Below, in pieces: positions 38,399 to 48,710 of a stretch of 64,000 nt of DNA (positions within the stretch are counted from its first letter, which is position 1; each line of letters starts with the position of its first letter). Made by a program: the position numbers and the translations under genes. This DNA is from Flavobacterium sp. 5 (GTDB lineage: Bacteria; Bacteroidota; Bacteroidia; Flavobacteriales; Flavobacteriaceae), in the NCBI RefSeq assembly GCF_002813295.1, contig NZ_PHUE01000001.1, positions 124,001 to 188,000 on the forward strand, in the 5' to 3' direction. The notes beneath the pieces are model-generated. The model saw only the letters and a program-made list of their open reading frames with translations. It was not told the DNA's origin and did no database searches.

Positions 38399-41300
38399 AT
38401 GAAAAAAAACCTACTATTATTTTATGCCTTATTAATTCCTTTTGTTTTTGTAAAAGCACAAGTGAATACTACCTATTTATGGCACTTACATCAACCAACT
38501 TACTGGGGTGATTTGAGTAAAAAGAATCCAAACAGATATCAAATTGTAAAAGAGTCGCAAGATTTGAAAGTCTCCGGAGCCAATAATGATGTAAATGGAC
38601 TTGCCCACCCTACAAATAATCTAGAAGAGATTTTTGGAACAGGGGATCGTGTTGCTGCGTATCAATTTGCTCCAAAAAATTCTATAAACTCTATTCGGGA
38701 TTTACCAAAAGCAGGAGCTCAAATAACCTACGGTGGTTCGTTGATGGAAAACGTAAATGAACTTGCCCAAGCCAATCAATGGGGCTATTCTAATTCCTGG
38801 ACTCAAAATATTAAAGATGCAAAAGCATGGAAGACTTCGGGAGGATTTTCACGAATGGAAGTAGTATCATTTACAATGCACCATGCTCTTTCTCCACTAT
38901 TAAGCGATGAAGCATTAAAAAAAGAAATTAAAGCTCATCAATATTACAGTGCACAATTATTTGGATCACATGATTCAAAAGGATATTGGCCTGCAGAATG
39001 TGCTTTTTCTGAAAGAATTATTAAAACATTAACTGAATGCGGTATAGAATGGTCAGTAATAGCTAATAGCCATTTATCCAGAACTTTATCCGATTATCCA
39101 ATAAAATACGGTTCTGGTGGATCTATGTGTGATCTTCCAAACAAAGCTGATCAGGTAGACACAAAAGGAAACACTTGGTTTTCTGCTCAAAAGGATGCTC
39201 GTGGTGGTCAGTTTGCAGTTCCCTATTCTTATCTTCCTTATAAAGCAAAATATGTAGATCCGGAAACAGCGCAAGAATACAAAATCACGGTAGTTCCAAT
39301 GGCTGATTATGAAAGCTACGAAGATGGATATGCTGCAATTGGCACTTCTTTAATAGCACCTATTGTTGCCAAAGCTTCAACTTCTCCAAGACCTCCTTTG
39401 GTATTATTTGCTCACGATGGTGACAATGCTTGGGGTGGTGGTTCTTCATATTACAACGAGTCGGTTACCGGATTTTCACACGCATCTGCGGCTAATGGAA
39501 ATATCCCAACCACAATACCTCAGTATTTACAAGATAATCCCGTTCCAGAATCAGAAGTAGTGCATGTAGAAGATGGTGCTTGGGTAAATGCTGATGGCGA
39601 TTTTGGACATCCTCAATTTACAAACTGGTTGTGGCCGTTCTTTGATCCGGTAACAAAAAAATTCAATCCAAATGGCTGGACAGAAGACATGATGAATCAA
39701 GCCATAACTACTGCTGGTGAAAACCACGCGATCATGGCTGAGCAACTGGAAGGAAATAATCTTAGAATGAGCGAAATTGTAAACCCTACATCTGCTGTAA
39801 GTCCTGCCGAAAAAGCTTGGCATTTTTTAATGGCTGGTTATGATAGTGGAAATGCCTATTACGGTCTGGCTGAAGATTTAGAAATAAAAACTACACTTGC
39901 AGTAAATCGTTGTGTACAATTTGCAAAACCTACTCTGGATGCCCATCCTGGTGTAGATGCAACAAAACCTTCAGTATTTATTCCGCAACGTTGGCCTTAC
40001 AATCCTGGTGAAAAAGGATATGGCGCACCTTACGCGTATAAAGATTTTTTAAATTCAGCAGATTTTACAGTTTATACATTCGCATATGATGTTAGTGGAA
40101 TTCAAAAATCAGAATTAAAATATAGAATTGATGTCGATGGAAAAAATACCCTCTCTTCAAATCAAAACGAAATTTACGCAGGGGGTACCGAAGTTGGAGC
40201 ATGGATCTCATTACCAATGACTGAAAGAGTTTTTCCAAAAGGAAATTTCACCAACAGTACTCAAGCTGATTTATATATGTTACCAACCGTAATTGCTAGT
40301 CAGTATTCTGCCGAAATAGCAGGAATCTCCGAGAAATTATTGGATTATTACGTTGAAGTAACTGATAAAAAAGGCAATATAACCAAATCCAAAATCCAAC
40401 ATGTATGGGTTGGAAAAAATCTGGATGTAGCCCCAAAAATTGCATTTACACCAGACGCTACTAACTCAACAATAGCTCTAGATGTAACTATTTCTGCTAC
40501 AGACAGCACGGATCCAAAACCAAAATTTTATTATACTACAGATGGTTCTACTCCTACTCTTTCATCCCCTTTTGCTGAATCTACCAAAACTATTACTGTA
40601 TCACAAACTACAACTATTAAAGCATTTGCCGTAGACAAAGACGGAAATTCATCTGAAATTGTATCAAAATTATATAGTATTGGAGCAATTCCAGAATTCA
40701 CCGTTTATTTTAAAAAACCAACCAATTGGAATTCTGCTGTAAAAATATATTATTGGTCACCAACCGGAACTGCACCTGTAGTTACTTACCCAGGAGTGGC
40801 AATGACAAAAGATTGTGGAGATTGGTACAAATACACTTTCCCATCAACAGTGACTGCTTCAAATTTATTATTTAATGATGGAACTCTAAAAACTGCTGAC
40901 TTAACTACTACTGCCGGAATAAAATATTATGACTCAGCATGGTTAACTGCCGAACCTGCAAACAGATGTCCTGTTATTGCTCCAGATTTTACAAATTCAC
41001 AAGCAGGAGGAACATTTACAACTGGAATAAATGTAAATGTAACATTAACTGCTAACGAAAGTACTTCTACAATTTATTATACTTTAGATGGAACCACACC
41101 AACAGTAACTTCACCATCTGCAATAGGCACTAAAGCATTGGTTATAACAAGTACTACTACACTAAAAGCTTTTGTCAAAAATACAGCTGGAGTTAGTTCT
41201 GCCATTAAAACGGAAACCTATACTTTTAGTACCCCAACTACATTTACAGTTTATTTTAAGAAGCCGACAAATTGGAGTACTTCTGTAAAAGTATATTACT

Positions 41301-42322
41301 GGTCACCAACTGGAACTGCTCCTGCGGTTACGTATCCTGGAGTTGCTATGACTCAAGATTGTGGAGATTGGTATAAATATACTTTTCCATCGACTGTAAG
41401 CGCAACAAATTTATTATTCAATGATGGAAATCTTAAGACAGCTGATTTAACTGTATCGGCAGGAATTAAATATTACGATTCGGCTTGGTTAAGTGCCGAA
41501 CCTACAAATAGATGTCCTGTTATTGCTCCCGATTTTACAAATTCAAAACCAGGAGGTACATTTACAACTGGAACAACTGTTAATGTTGTTTTAACAGCTA
41601 GTGAAGCAACATCTAAGATCTATTACACGATAGACGGAACAACACCTACAACAACTTCACCGTCTGCAATTGGGACTAAATCATTTGCTTTCACTGCCAA
41701 TACTACTTTAAAAGCATTTGTAATCAATACAGCGGGAGTTTCATCAGCTATTAAAACCGAAATTTATAATTTTAATGCAGCTACGACTCTTACCGTTTAT
41801 TTCAAACCACCTACTACCTGGACATCTGCTCCAAAATTACATTATTGGAATGCCGTTCCAGCAGGAAGTGTTGCTAGTACAACTTGGCCTGGCGTAACGA
41901 TGATTGCAGACACAAATGGTTTTTATAAATACACTATAACAGGACCAACTTCGGTAAATATAATTTTCAATAATGGATCTAGTGGTTCTGCAAATCAAAC
42001 CGCTGATTTATTAAACAAAACCAATGGTTACTCTTATACTTGGGGTGTAACCACATCAAAATTGGACACTAAAACAGAAGTAGCCGAAGAGGAAAGCTAT
42101 CTAATCCGTTTATATCCTAATCCTGTAAATGAGACTTTGCAAATAAACTCGACTATTCCAGTAACTAATTACAATATTATTTCTGCACAAGGAAGTATTG
42201 TTCAGGAAGGAAAATTAAATGGAAATACTATTGATGTAAGTCGTTTGAGTAACGGCCTCTATTTTGTTACTCTCCAATTAGAAAATGGAAAACAAACCAT
42301 GCAAAAAATCATTAAAAAATAG
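38399..42322 (+). CDS. Secreted GH57 alpha-amylase-like enzyme with starch-binding modules and T9SS tail
   Basis: 1307 residues. A signal peptide (MKKNLLLFYALLIPFVFVKA) leads straight into the GH57 motif HLHQP (His29-Pro33). The predicted catalytic nucleophile is Glu200 in GYWPAECAF. Further GH57-like blocks include LFAHDGDNAWGGGSSYY. After about residue 680 come three alternating pairs: a chitobiase C-terminal-like Ig domain (FYYTTDGSTPT, IYYTLDGTTPT, IYYTIDGTTPT) and a CBM26-type starch-binding module starting near residues 767, 951 and 1134 (FTVYFKKPTNW). The first two modules are nearly identical. The end is a type A T9SS sorting domain (RLYPNPVNETLQINS). It probably degrades starch or glycogen outside the cell. 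No SusCD pair is adjacent. Confidence 0.9.
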   Translation: MKKNLLLFYALLIPFVFVKAQVNTTYLWHLHQPTYWGDLSKKNPNRYQIVKESQDLKVSGANNDVNGLAHPTNNLEEIFGTGDRVAAYQFAPKNSINSIRDLPKAGAQITYGGSLMENVNELAQANQWGYSNSWTQNIKDAKAWKTSGGFSRMEVVSFTMHHALSPLLSDEALKKEIKAHQYYSAQLFGSHDSKGYWPAECAFSERIIKTLTECGIEWSVIANSHLSRTLSDYPIKYGSGGSMCDLPNKADQVDTKGNTWFSAQKDARGGQFAVPYSYLPYKAKYVDPETAQEYKITVVPMADYESYEDGYAAIGTSLIAPIVAKASTSPRPPLVLFAHDGDNAWGGGSSYYNESVTGFSHASAANGNIPTTIPQYLQDNPVPESEVVHVEDGAWVNADGDFGHPQFTNWLWPFFDPVTKKFNPNGWTEDMMNQAITTAGENHAIMAEQLEGNNLRMSEIVNPTSAVSPAEKAWHFLMAGYDSGNAYYGLAEDLEIKTTLAVNRCVQFAKPTLDAHPGVDATKPSVFIPQRWPYNPGEKGYGAPYAYKDFLNSADFTVYTFAYDVSGIQKSELKYRIDVDGKNTLSSNQNEIYAGGTEVGAWISLPMTERVFPKGNFTNSTQADLYMLPTVIASQYSAEIAGISEKLLDYYVEVTDKKGNITKSKIQHVWVGKNLDVAPKIAFTPDATNSTIALDVTISATDSTDPKPKFYYTTDGSTPTLSSPFAESTKTITVSQTTTIKAFAVDKDGNSSEIVSKLYSIGAIPEFTVYFKKPTNWNSAVKIYYWSPTGTAPVVTYPGVAMTKDCGDWYKYTFPSTVTASNLLFNDGTLKTADLTTTAGIKYYDSAWLTAEPANRCPVIAPDFTNSQAGGTFTTGINVNVTLTANESTSTIYYTLDGTTPTVTSPSAIGTKALVITSTTTLKAFVKNTAGVSSAIKTETYTFSTPTTFTVYFKKPTNWSTSVKVYYWSPTGTAPAVTYPGVAMTQDCGDWYKYTFPSTVSATNLLFNDGNLKTADLTVSAGIKYYDSAWLSAEPTNRCPVIAPDFTNSKPGGTFTTGTTVNVVLTASEATSKIYYTIDGTTPTTTSPSAIGTKSFAFTANTTLKAFVINTAGVSSAIKTEIYNFNAATTLTVYFKPPTTWTSAPKLHYWNAVPAGSVASTTWPGVTMIADTNGFYKYTITGPTSVNIIFNNGSSGSANQTADLLNKTNGYSYTWGVTTSKLDTKTEVAEEESYLIRLYPNPVNETLQINSTIPVTNYNIISAQGSIVQEGKLNGNTIDVSRLSNGLYFVTLQLENGKQTMQKIIKK

Positions 42323-42356
42323 ATTCCCCCGTGTAACTCAGATAATTTTTGAGTTA

Positions 42357-42395
42357 AAAAAAAGCCGTTCTAAAATTATTTTAGAACGGTTTTTG
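42357..42395 (+). terminator. Intrinsic terminator after the GH57 gene
   Basis: A perfect 12-bp stem runs from CCGTTCTAAAAT to ATTTTAGAACGG (42365-42389), with an A-run before and five Ts after. Confidence 0.9.
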
Positions 42396-42411
42396 TATTT
42401 ATATAACTTTA

Positions 42412-42495
42412 TTAAACTTCTTTCAAATTCAATCTACTGTTCTTATGACTGAAACAAAAACAGACAATCAATCCAAAGAATTAACCTAATTTAGA
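42412..42495 (-). pseudogene. Remnant of the 3' end of a second amino-acid permease gene
   Basis: Read on the minus strand, 42480-42412 encodes FFGLIVCFCFSHKNSRLNL plus KEV and a stop. This closely parallels the C-terminus of the intact permease 850 bp to the right (LGLIIYFSFSRKNSKLNL plus TNE). DNA similarity extends to about 42495 but with a one-base insertion that breaks the frame, and no further permease sequence is recognisable. It is best read as the decayed tail of a duplicated permease gene. Confidence 0.65.
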
Positions 42496-42682
42496 ACTAA
42501 ATAATAAAATACTTAAGTTGATTTTTTAGGAGCAGAATAATCAATTTTCAAAACACCATTACTCCCGCTATCCGTTTCAATCTTTTTATTTTTGAGAGCA
42601 AAAACAAAAAGGATTTTCACTACTATCGGGGCTATGCAACAGCTTTAGTTTTTTATAAGAAGATTTAAAAAAAACAGGCATC

Positions 42683-43068
42683 TCAATAAAAATCATAACC
42701 ACGGCTACCTAAACTGCTGGCACGCCTATCAAAAACATAGGCATACCTAACTAAATTATAGGTGAGCCTATCTAAACTAAAGGCTCACCTATCAAAACCA
42801 TAGGCAAGCCTCACAAATCTATAGGCACACTTATCTAAACAAGAGGCGAGCCTACCTAAATCATAGGCGCTCCATACTAAAACTATAGCTCGCCTAAACA
42901 ATCAAGATGCACCACCTATCAAAACATAGGCGATACCTTTAAAATAGATAGGCTTCCCTATCGATTTTAGAAGCAACACTTAATAAAAAGATAGGCTTAC
43001 CTATAAAATTCAAAGGCAAGCTAGTCCAAAAAATAGGCGACGCCTACAAAATCGAAAGGCGAGCCTTA
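42683..43068. repeat. Array of about eighteen degenerate 21-bp palindromic units, non-coding
   Basis: Each unit follows CCTA-N9-TAGGC-N3, with an A-rich centre such as TCTAAAACA. Unit starts fall at 42725, 42746, 42767, 42788, 42809, 42830, 42851, 42872, 42893, 42915, 42936, 42957, 42978, 43000, 43021, 43043 and 43064; two more divergent units precede at 42683 and 42704. CCTA and TAGG are inverted both within a unit and across unit borders, so the string can fold as successive GCCTA/TAGGC hairpins. All six frames are interrupted. Units differ at many positions yet spacing stays at 21 bp, with a few 22-bp steps. It is not a CRISPR: there are no conserved repeats with unique spacers. Confidence 0.85.
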
Positions 43069-43161
43069 ATATTAGTATGGTGTACTATCCCGAAAATGCA
43101 AATTGCAGTCTGTATCCACTAAGATTATCAATTTTCAAAAACTACTTCATCACAAAACATT

Positions 43162-43240
<79 letters not shown>

Positions 43241-43260
43241 TCATTTTAACAAAACACAAA

Positions 43261-45192
43261 CTATTCGTTCGTTAAATTCAACTTACTATTCTTACGACTG
43301 AAACTGAAATAAATAATCAATCCGAGGATTAACCAAATTCCAAAATAAATCCAATTCCAAACGCTCAATTCTGCCATCATATACAAACAACAAATTAAAC
43401 CCAAAAGCGGAATTAAAGACAAATTCTCTTTCCAAGACCAAAAAACCAATCCAACTATTACAATCAAGAAAATCCACATTGGTATTTTATGTTTGAATAA
43501 ATCAAATCCGCTTTCATATTTTATACTATCCGAAATAGGTAATCCAGCAACAACGCTAGCATATTTAGTATCATCTTCTTGGTATTGATTTAACAATTGT
43601 TCTGCGTCAAGATTTTTTATATCAACAGATTTGTCCTCAATACTCACCAAATAATTATACACTTTTTGTGTTTCTTCTTTATTCAAAGAGGTAATTATAA
43701 ATTCCGAATCGTTTGTTTTAGTTTCATTCGTAATAAACCCCATAGTTGCTTCTTTGTTGTAACCAAAAGAGAAAACCAAAGCAATAACGATCAATAAAGG
43801 AAAAATATATTTGGAATTTACATAAGGTGTTTTAAATTTTCCTCTTGGAATATCGGTTCTATTTTGCAAAGCCAATACTCCGGCACAAACCAAAACAAAG
43901 GCAAACAAAGTACCAATACTACACAAATCGGTAACCATTGTCAAGTTCATAAATAAAGCTGGAACAGCTACAACAAAACCTACTACAATTGTAGCAAAAG
44001 ATGGTGTTTTATATTTTGGATGCACTGTAGAGAATTTTTTAGGCAATAAACCATCACGACTCATACTCATCCAAATACGAGGTTGTCCCATTTGAAAAAC
44101 CAATAAAACACTTGCCATAGCAACTACAGCACTTACCGCAATAATACCAGACATCCATTTTAAATGCAATTGATCAAACACAAAAGCTAATGGATCACCA
44201 ACATTTAAACTATTATAGCTTACCATTCCAGTTAATACTAAAGCAATGGCTATATACAAAACGGTACAAATAATAATCGCCCACATCATCCCCCTTGGCA
44301 AATCACGTTGTGGATTTTTACACTCTTCGGCAGTAGTTGAAATAGCATCAAAACCAATATAAGCAAAGAACACAGCCGACACTCCTTTCAAAACCCCTGA
44401 AACTCCATTCGGTGCAAATGGATGCCAATTATTGGTATCTACATAAAATATACCAACTGCAATTACCAATAAAACAATGCAAATTTTAACAACAACCATA
44501 ATATTACTCGCATTACGAGACTCTTTCATTCCTCTATAAATCAATGCTGTAATCAAAACAATAATTAATAATGCTGGCAAATCGGCTACGAAATGAAAAG
44601 AACCTATCATTGGTGAAGTTGTCCAAGCGGTATAAGCACTTTGCATTCCTGAGCTTAAGTTTTCAAAAGATTTTCCACCTTCCATTAAAGCAGTAGCATC
44701 TTTAAAACCATTGGAAGCTGTCAAATAATCCATTTGTACCCATTGTGGCAAATTTATTCCGCCACTGGAGAGCAATCCTGTAAAATAATCACTCCATGAT
44801 ATCGCGACCGTTATATTTCCGACCGAGTATTCCATTATCAAAGCCCAACCAATAATCCAAGCGATTAATTCTCCAAAAGCAACATACGAATAGGTATAAG
44901 CACTTCCTGAAACCGGAACCATAGAAGCAAATTCAGCGTAAGCAAAAGCTGCAAAACCACAAGCAATAGCAGTAAATAAAAACAAAAAAATTACGGCTGG
45001 ACCTCCGTCAAAACTAGCTTTTCCTATAGTACTAAAAATACCTGCCCCAACAATTGCCGCAATACCAAAAGCCGTTAAATCTTTAGTAGTTAAATGTTTA
45101 CCGAGTGCTTCATGCCCCTCTAAATTGTTTTTTTCGACCTGTTTTAAAATATCTTGAACTGTTTTTTTTCTAAAAAGTCCTTTTAATGCCAT
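43261..45192 (-). CDS. Amino-acid permease, APC superfamily (cationic amino-acid transporter-like)
   Basis: A 643-residue transporter with about fourteen hydrophobic helices. The N-terminal signature LTTKDLTAFGIAAIVGAGIF, the FFAYIGFDAISTTAEECKNP segment and QNRTDIPRGKFKTP place it in the CAT/YfnA group of the APC family. Unusual for the family, a hydrophilic stretch of about 85 residues (roughly 490-575, rich in Asp, Glu and Lys) separates the later helices. A further stretch in the third loop (about 140-190) is also polar. A decayed copy of its 3' end lies beyond its terminator. Confidence 0.88.
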   Translation of the reverse strand: MALKGLFRKKTVQDILKQVEKNNLEGHEALGKHLTTKDLTAFGIAAIVGAGIFSTIGKASFDGGPAVIFLFLFTAIACGFAAFAYAEFASMVPVSGSAYTYSYVAFGELIAWIIGWALIMEYSVGNITVAISWSDYFTGLLSSGGINLPQWVQMDYLTASNGFKDATALMEGGKSFENLSSGMQSAYTAWTTSPMIGSFHFVADLPALLIIVLITALIYRGMKESRNASNIMVVVKICIVLLVIAVGIFYVDTNNWHPFAPNGVSGVLKGVSAVFFAYIGFDAISTTAEECKNPQRDLPRGMMWAIIICTVLYIAIALVLTGMVSYNSLNVGDPLAFVFDQLHLKWMSGIIAVSAVVAMASVLLVFQMGQPRIWMSMSRDGLLPKKFSTVHPKYKTPSFATIVVGFVVAVPALFMNLTMVTDLCSIGTLFAFVLVCAGVLALQNRTDIPRGKFKTPYVNSKYIFPLLIVIALVFSFGYNKEATMGFITNETKTNDSEFIITSLNKEETQKVYNYLVSIEDKSVDIKNLDAEQLLNQYQEDDTKYASVVAGLPISDSIKYESGFDLFKHKIPMWIFLIVIVGLVFWSWKENLSLIPLLGLICCLYMMAELSVWNWIYFGIWLILGLIIYFSFSRKNSKLNLTNE

Positions 45193-45579
45193 GTTGTAAA
45201 TTTTATCGTTAAAAACTATTATGTTGCTTTTTTTACAATATTCTTTCTCTGAATAAAGAAAAGAAAATAAAGTTCAAATATATAAACAAATTTAATCTTT
45301 AAAATTAAGATTATCATTTATTACAATATTGTGATATAAAAATAATATTTCTCTTTTTAAACCAAAAAAAGGTCAAATATACACTCAAAAATCACATATA
45401 AACAAAATATAATTCAATATTTGAATAAAAAAGCAAATTTATCATCTAAATCAGAAGCTAATAACCCAATTCTTTTGTAATTTCTTTGGCATTAACTTTT
45501 AGCCGAATTTTATTAGCAATTAATTTAATAAACTTAGCTAAAAAAACTACTTTTGATTCCTTTATAAAAAGATTAAATA
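45193..45579. other. Divergent intergenic region, no gene seen
   Basis: About 390 bp of AT-rich sequence between the leftward permease and the rightward GHL10 gene. No coding frame, hairpin or clear full -7 element is apparent. Confidence 0.5.
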
Positions 45580-47139
45580 ATGTATATAAAGAAGTCCTTA
45601 TTATACCCGACTATATATTTGCTCCTTTCAACTATTATTGGGTTTGCCCAAAGAAGAGAGATGCATCCCAAAAATGAATTTCGAGCTGTTTGGATTGCAA
45701 CTGTTGTCAACATTGACTGGCCCAAAAACAGTTGGGATTCAGTTGAAAAACAAAAAGCTGACTTTATCCAAATTTTAGATACGTATCAAAAACTCAATTA
45801 CAATGTGGTAGTCGTTCAGATACGTTCTGTCGGTGATGCATTATACCCAAGTATATTAGCGCCTTGGTCCCGATATTTAACTGGAAGTGAAGGAAAAGCT
45901 CCTCCTCAAAATTTTGATCCTCTGAAATGGATGATCGAAGAAAGTCATGAACGTGGTTTTGAATTTCATGCCTGGATGAATCCTTATCGTGCTACAATGG
46001 ATTTAAAAACCGAAAACTTAAGTATTGATCATGATTACAACAAACACCGTGAATGGATGATTGAATATGGTGGCAAATACTACTACAATCCCGCTCTTCC
46101 CGAAGTCCAAAAACACTTGACGAATATAGTAGAAGAAGTGGTTATAAAATATGATATTGATGCCATTCACTTTGATGATTATTTTTATCCGTATAAAATA
46201 AAAGGACTTGATTTTAATGATACTGCATCGTATCAAAAATATGGAAACGGACTTTCACTTGAAGATTGGAGACGTTCAAATGTAACCACTTTTGTAAAAA
46301 ACATTTCTTTTGGCATCAAAAAACTAAAACCTTGGGTTCAGTTTGGCATCAGTCCGTTTGGAGTTTGGCGTAACAAAACATTAGACCTAAAGGGTTCAGA
46401 AACTTACGGCACTAGTAATTATGATGATTTATATGCCGATCCTATGAACTGGATGAATAACAATTGGATTGATTATATCATCCCTCAATTGTATTGGAGT
46501 ATTGATTATAAATCACCTTCGGCAGTTAACTATTCTAAATTATTGAAATGGTGGTCTGAGAATGTCCCAAATAATATTGCTTTATATATAGGAAACAGCA
46601 CATATAAAATCAAATCAGATTCAGATAAACATTGGAATAATATTTATGAAATTCCAAATCAAATTGATTTCGCGCGTAACTACCCAAATGTGCAAGGAAA
46701 TGGTTTTTTTAGCGCCAAATGGTTTATAAATAAAAATCAAGATGTGGTTAAATACCTAAAAGAGAATGAATACAAATATCCAGCATTACCTTTACCAGTT
46801 CCTAACTTAAAAAAGACTATTACCGAAACTTTGCTAATTAATTCAATTACTAAGGATACAGCAAGTTATTATGTTTCATTTCAAAAACCGAAACTACCAT
46901 CACAAGTTCGCTATATCATTGTATATGCTGCTAAAAATTCAGCTAAAATAAACATTAACGACGCCTCTCAAATTTTAGAAAAAATTGCTGTTATTGAAGA
47001 AAACAATGAATTCAGTATCGAAGTTCCAGCTTATAAAATGATTGGAAAAGCAGCTTTTGCCTTTACTTTCGTTGACTATTATGCAAACGAAAGTCCTGAA
47101 ACCATAATTGATTTGGAAGTAGAAACACAAACAAAATAA
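45580..47139 (+). CDS. Family 10-like glycosyl hydrolase (GHL10, DUF187)
   Basis: A 519-residue exported protein with a signal peptide ending near GFAQ. The GHL10 (PF02638) catalytic barrel covers about residues 30-345, opening with FRAVWIATVVNIDWP and containing AWMNPYRA, AIHFDDYFYPY and FGISPFGVWRN blocks. A C-terminal domain of about 100 residues looks fibronectin type III-like (YYVSFQKPKLP, VRYIIVYAAK). Characterised relatives cleave peptidoglycan glycan or related polymers. It is followed 24 bp later by an AmpG-like transporter and a NagZ-like enzyme, consistent with murein salvage. Confidence 0.87.
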   Translation: MYIKKSLLYPTIYLLLSTIIGFAQRREMHPKNEFRAVWIATVVNIDWPKNSWDSVEKQKADFIQILDTYQKLNYNVVVVQIRSVGDALYPSILAPWSRYLTGSEGKAPPQNFDPLKWMIEESHERGFEFHAWMNPYRATMDLKTENLSIDHDYNKHREWMIEYGGKYYYNPALPEVQKHLTNIVEEVVIKYDIDAIHFDDYFYPYKIKGLDFNDTASYQKYGNGLSLEDWRRSNVTTFVKNISFGIKKLKPWVQFGISPFGVWRNKTLDLKGSETYGTSNYDDLYADPMNWMNNNWIDYIIPQLYWSIDYKSPSAVNYSKLLKWWSENVPNNIALYIGNSTYKIKSDSDKHWNNIYEIPNQIDFARNYPNVQGNGFFSAKWFINKNQDVVKYLKENEYKYPALPLPVPNLKKTITETLLINSITKDTASYYVSFQKPKLPSQVRYIIVYAAKNSAKININDASQILEKIAVIEENNEFSIEVPAYKMIGKAAFAFTFVDYYANESPETIIDLEVETQTK

Positions 47140-47163
47140 AGCCTTAAAATAAAACCACTTATA

Positions 47164-48699
47164 ATGAAAGACAACAAGCCTTGGTATTGGATTCCGTTAT
47201 TAAATTTTGCATCGGGTTTTCCATACATTATTATCACATCTGTTTCTGTGTTAATGTATAAAAAATTAGGAATTAGTAATGAAGATATTGGTATTTATAC
47301 TAGTTTATTGTACTTGCCATGGGTTATAAAACCTTTATGGAGCCCATTTATTGATTTACACGGAACCAAACGCAAATGGTTTCTAACTATGCAATTAGTT
47401 ATTTCAATTGTCTTTTTAATTGTTGGATTTACCATTCCGTTCAGTAATTTTTTCCTTGTAAGTTTAGCGCTCTTTTGGGTAGCTGCCTTCGCTTCCGCCT
47501 CAAATGATGTGGCTACTGATGGATTTTATTTATTAGCTTTAGAAAAAGAACAACAATCACTTTTTCTTGGTATCAGAAGTACTTTTTATCGAATGGCTAT
47601 GCTTACAGGAAATGGTCTAATCGTATTATTAGCAGGATATCTGGAAAATAAATATGCTAACAACACAAAAGCATGGTCCTACACAATGATCTTCGTTGGA
47701 CTCTTGATGGTATTTTTAACTATATATAATTTCTTCTCTACTCCAAAAACAGAAATAAACGCTATTCAAAAAGCATCTAAATCCGAAGAACAAAGCTTCG
47801 GTTCTGTTTTTGCTAGTTTTTTTAAAAAGAAACAAATAGGAATTGTTTTGGCTTTTATTCTTCTTTTTAGATTAGGAGAATCCCAATTACTTAAAATGCT
47901 AACTCCTTTCTTAGTAGACCCAATTAGATACGAACTAGTAGAGTCAAGTTCAGATGATGGTGAGACAAAAGCATTAGACTTATTCAATCTAAAAGTAAAG
48001 AGCGGAGAAAAATTATCAGATTCAGAGCTGCAACAACTATATGCTAAACTTCCAATATCAACTGAAATGGCAAATGCAAAAAAACCATTAACAGAAGTGG
48101 AAAGCAAAGATAAAGTGGAATATCAAAATTTAAATAAAACCCGAATTGGACTTATAAATCAATTGATTACTAATAAAGGAACTCAAAAAAATATTCCCAA
48201 AGGAGGAATGGGTTTAGAAACTGAAGATATTGGTTTGATTTATGGAACTTTTGGACTTATCGCATTATTATTAGGTGGAATTTTAGGAGGAATTGCGATA
48301 TCAAAACAAGGGTTAACCAAATGGATGTTACCAATGTTTTTAGCCATGCACTTACCTATTCTCGGTTTTGTTTTACTGGCACATTTTCATCCTACTTCAA
48401 TTTATTACATTTATACAGTGGTTATTATTGAGCAATTTGGTTATGGATTTGGTTTTGCAGCTTTCATGATGTACTTAATTTATATCGCTGAAGGCGAATC
48501 CAAAACAGCTCACTATGCCATTGCTACAGGTTTTATGGCAATGGGTATGATGCTTCCAGGAATGGCAAGTGGTTTTATTCAAGAATATTTAGGCTATGGA
48601 AACTTCTTTATTTGGGTGCTTTTAGCAACACTTCCAGGTTTAATTCTATCTCGCTTTTTGATTTTCCCAAAGGATTATGGAAAGAAAATAGAAGCTTAA
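47164..48699 (+). CDS. AmpG-like muropeptide transporter (MFS/PAT family)
   Basis: A 511-residue major-facilitator permease resembling AmpG, which imports GlcNAc-anhydroMurNAc peptides. It opens with PWYWIPLLNFASGFPY, has the loop SPFIDLHGTKRKW and ASNDVATDGFYLLAL, both typical of the PAT subgroup, and about twelve to fourteen helices. A hydrophilic insertion of about 100 residues (roughly 258-350) interrupts the membrane core between its two halves, longer than in E. coli AmpG. The start of the downstream GH3 gene is 11 bp after its stop. Substrate is inferred from family and neighbours. Confidence 0.82.
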   Translation: MKDNKPWYWIPLLNFASGFPYIIITSVSVLMYKKLGISNEDIGIYTSLLYLPWVIKPLWSPFIDLHGTKRKWFLTMQLVISIVFLIVGFTIPFSNFFLVSLALFWVAAFASASNDVATDGFYLLALEKEQQSLFLGIRSTFYRMAMLTGNGLIVLLAGYLENKYANNTKAWSYTMIFVGLLMVFLTIYNFFSTPKTEINAIQKASKSEEQSFGSVFASFFKKKQIGIVLAFILLFRLGESQLLKMLTPFLVDPIRYELVESSSDDGETKALDLFNLKVKSGEKLSDSELQQLYAKLPISTEMANAKKPLTEVESKDKVEYQNLNKTRIGLINQLITNKGTQKNIPKGGMGLETEDIGLIYGTFGLIALLLGGILGGIAISKQGLTKWMLPMFLAMHLPILGFVLLAHFHPTSIYYIYTVVIIEQFGYGFGFAAFMMYLIYIAEGESKTAHYAIATGFMAMGMMLPGMASGFIQEYLGYGNFFIWVLLATLPGLILSRFLIFPKDYGKKIEA

Positions 48700-48710
48700 T
48701 TTTTCAAACA

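Noticed and set aside
42683..43068. CRISPR array
   Set aside because: The repeated arms are only 4-5 bases, the unit is 21 bp, there are no conserved repeats of 24 bp or more with unique spacers, and no cas genes are nearby.
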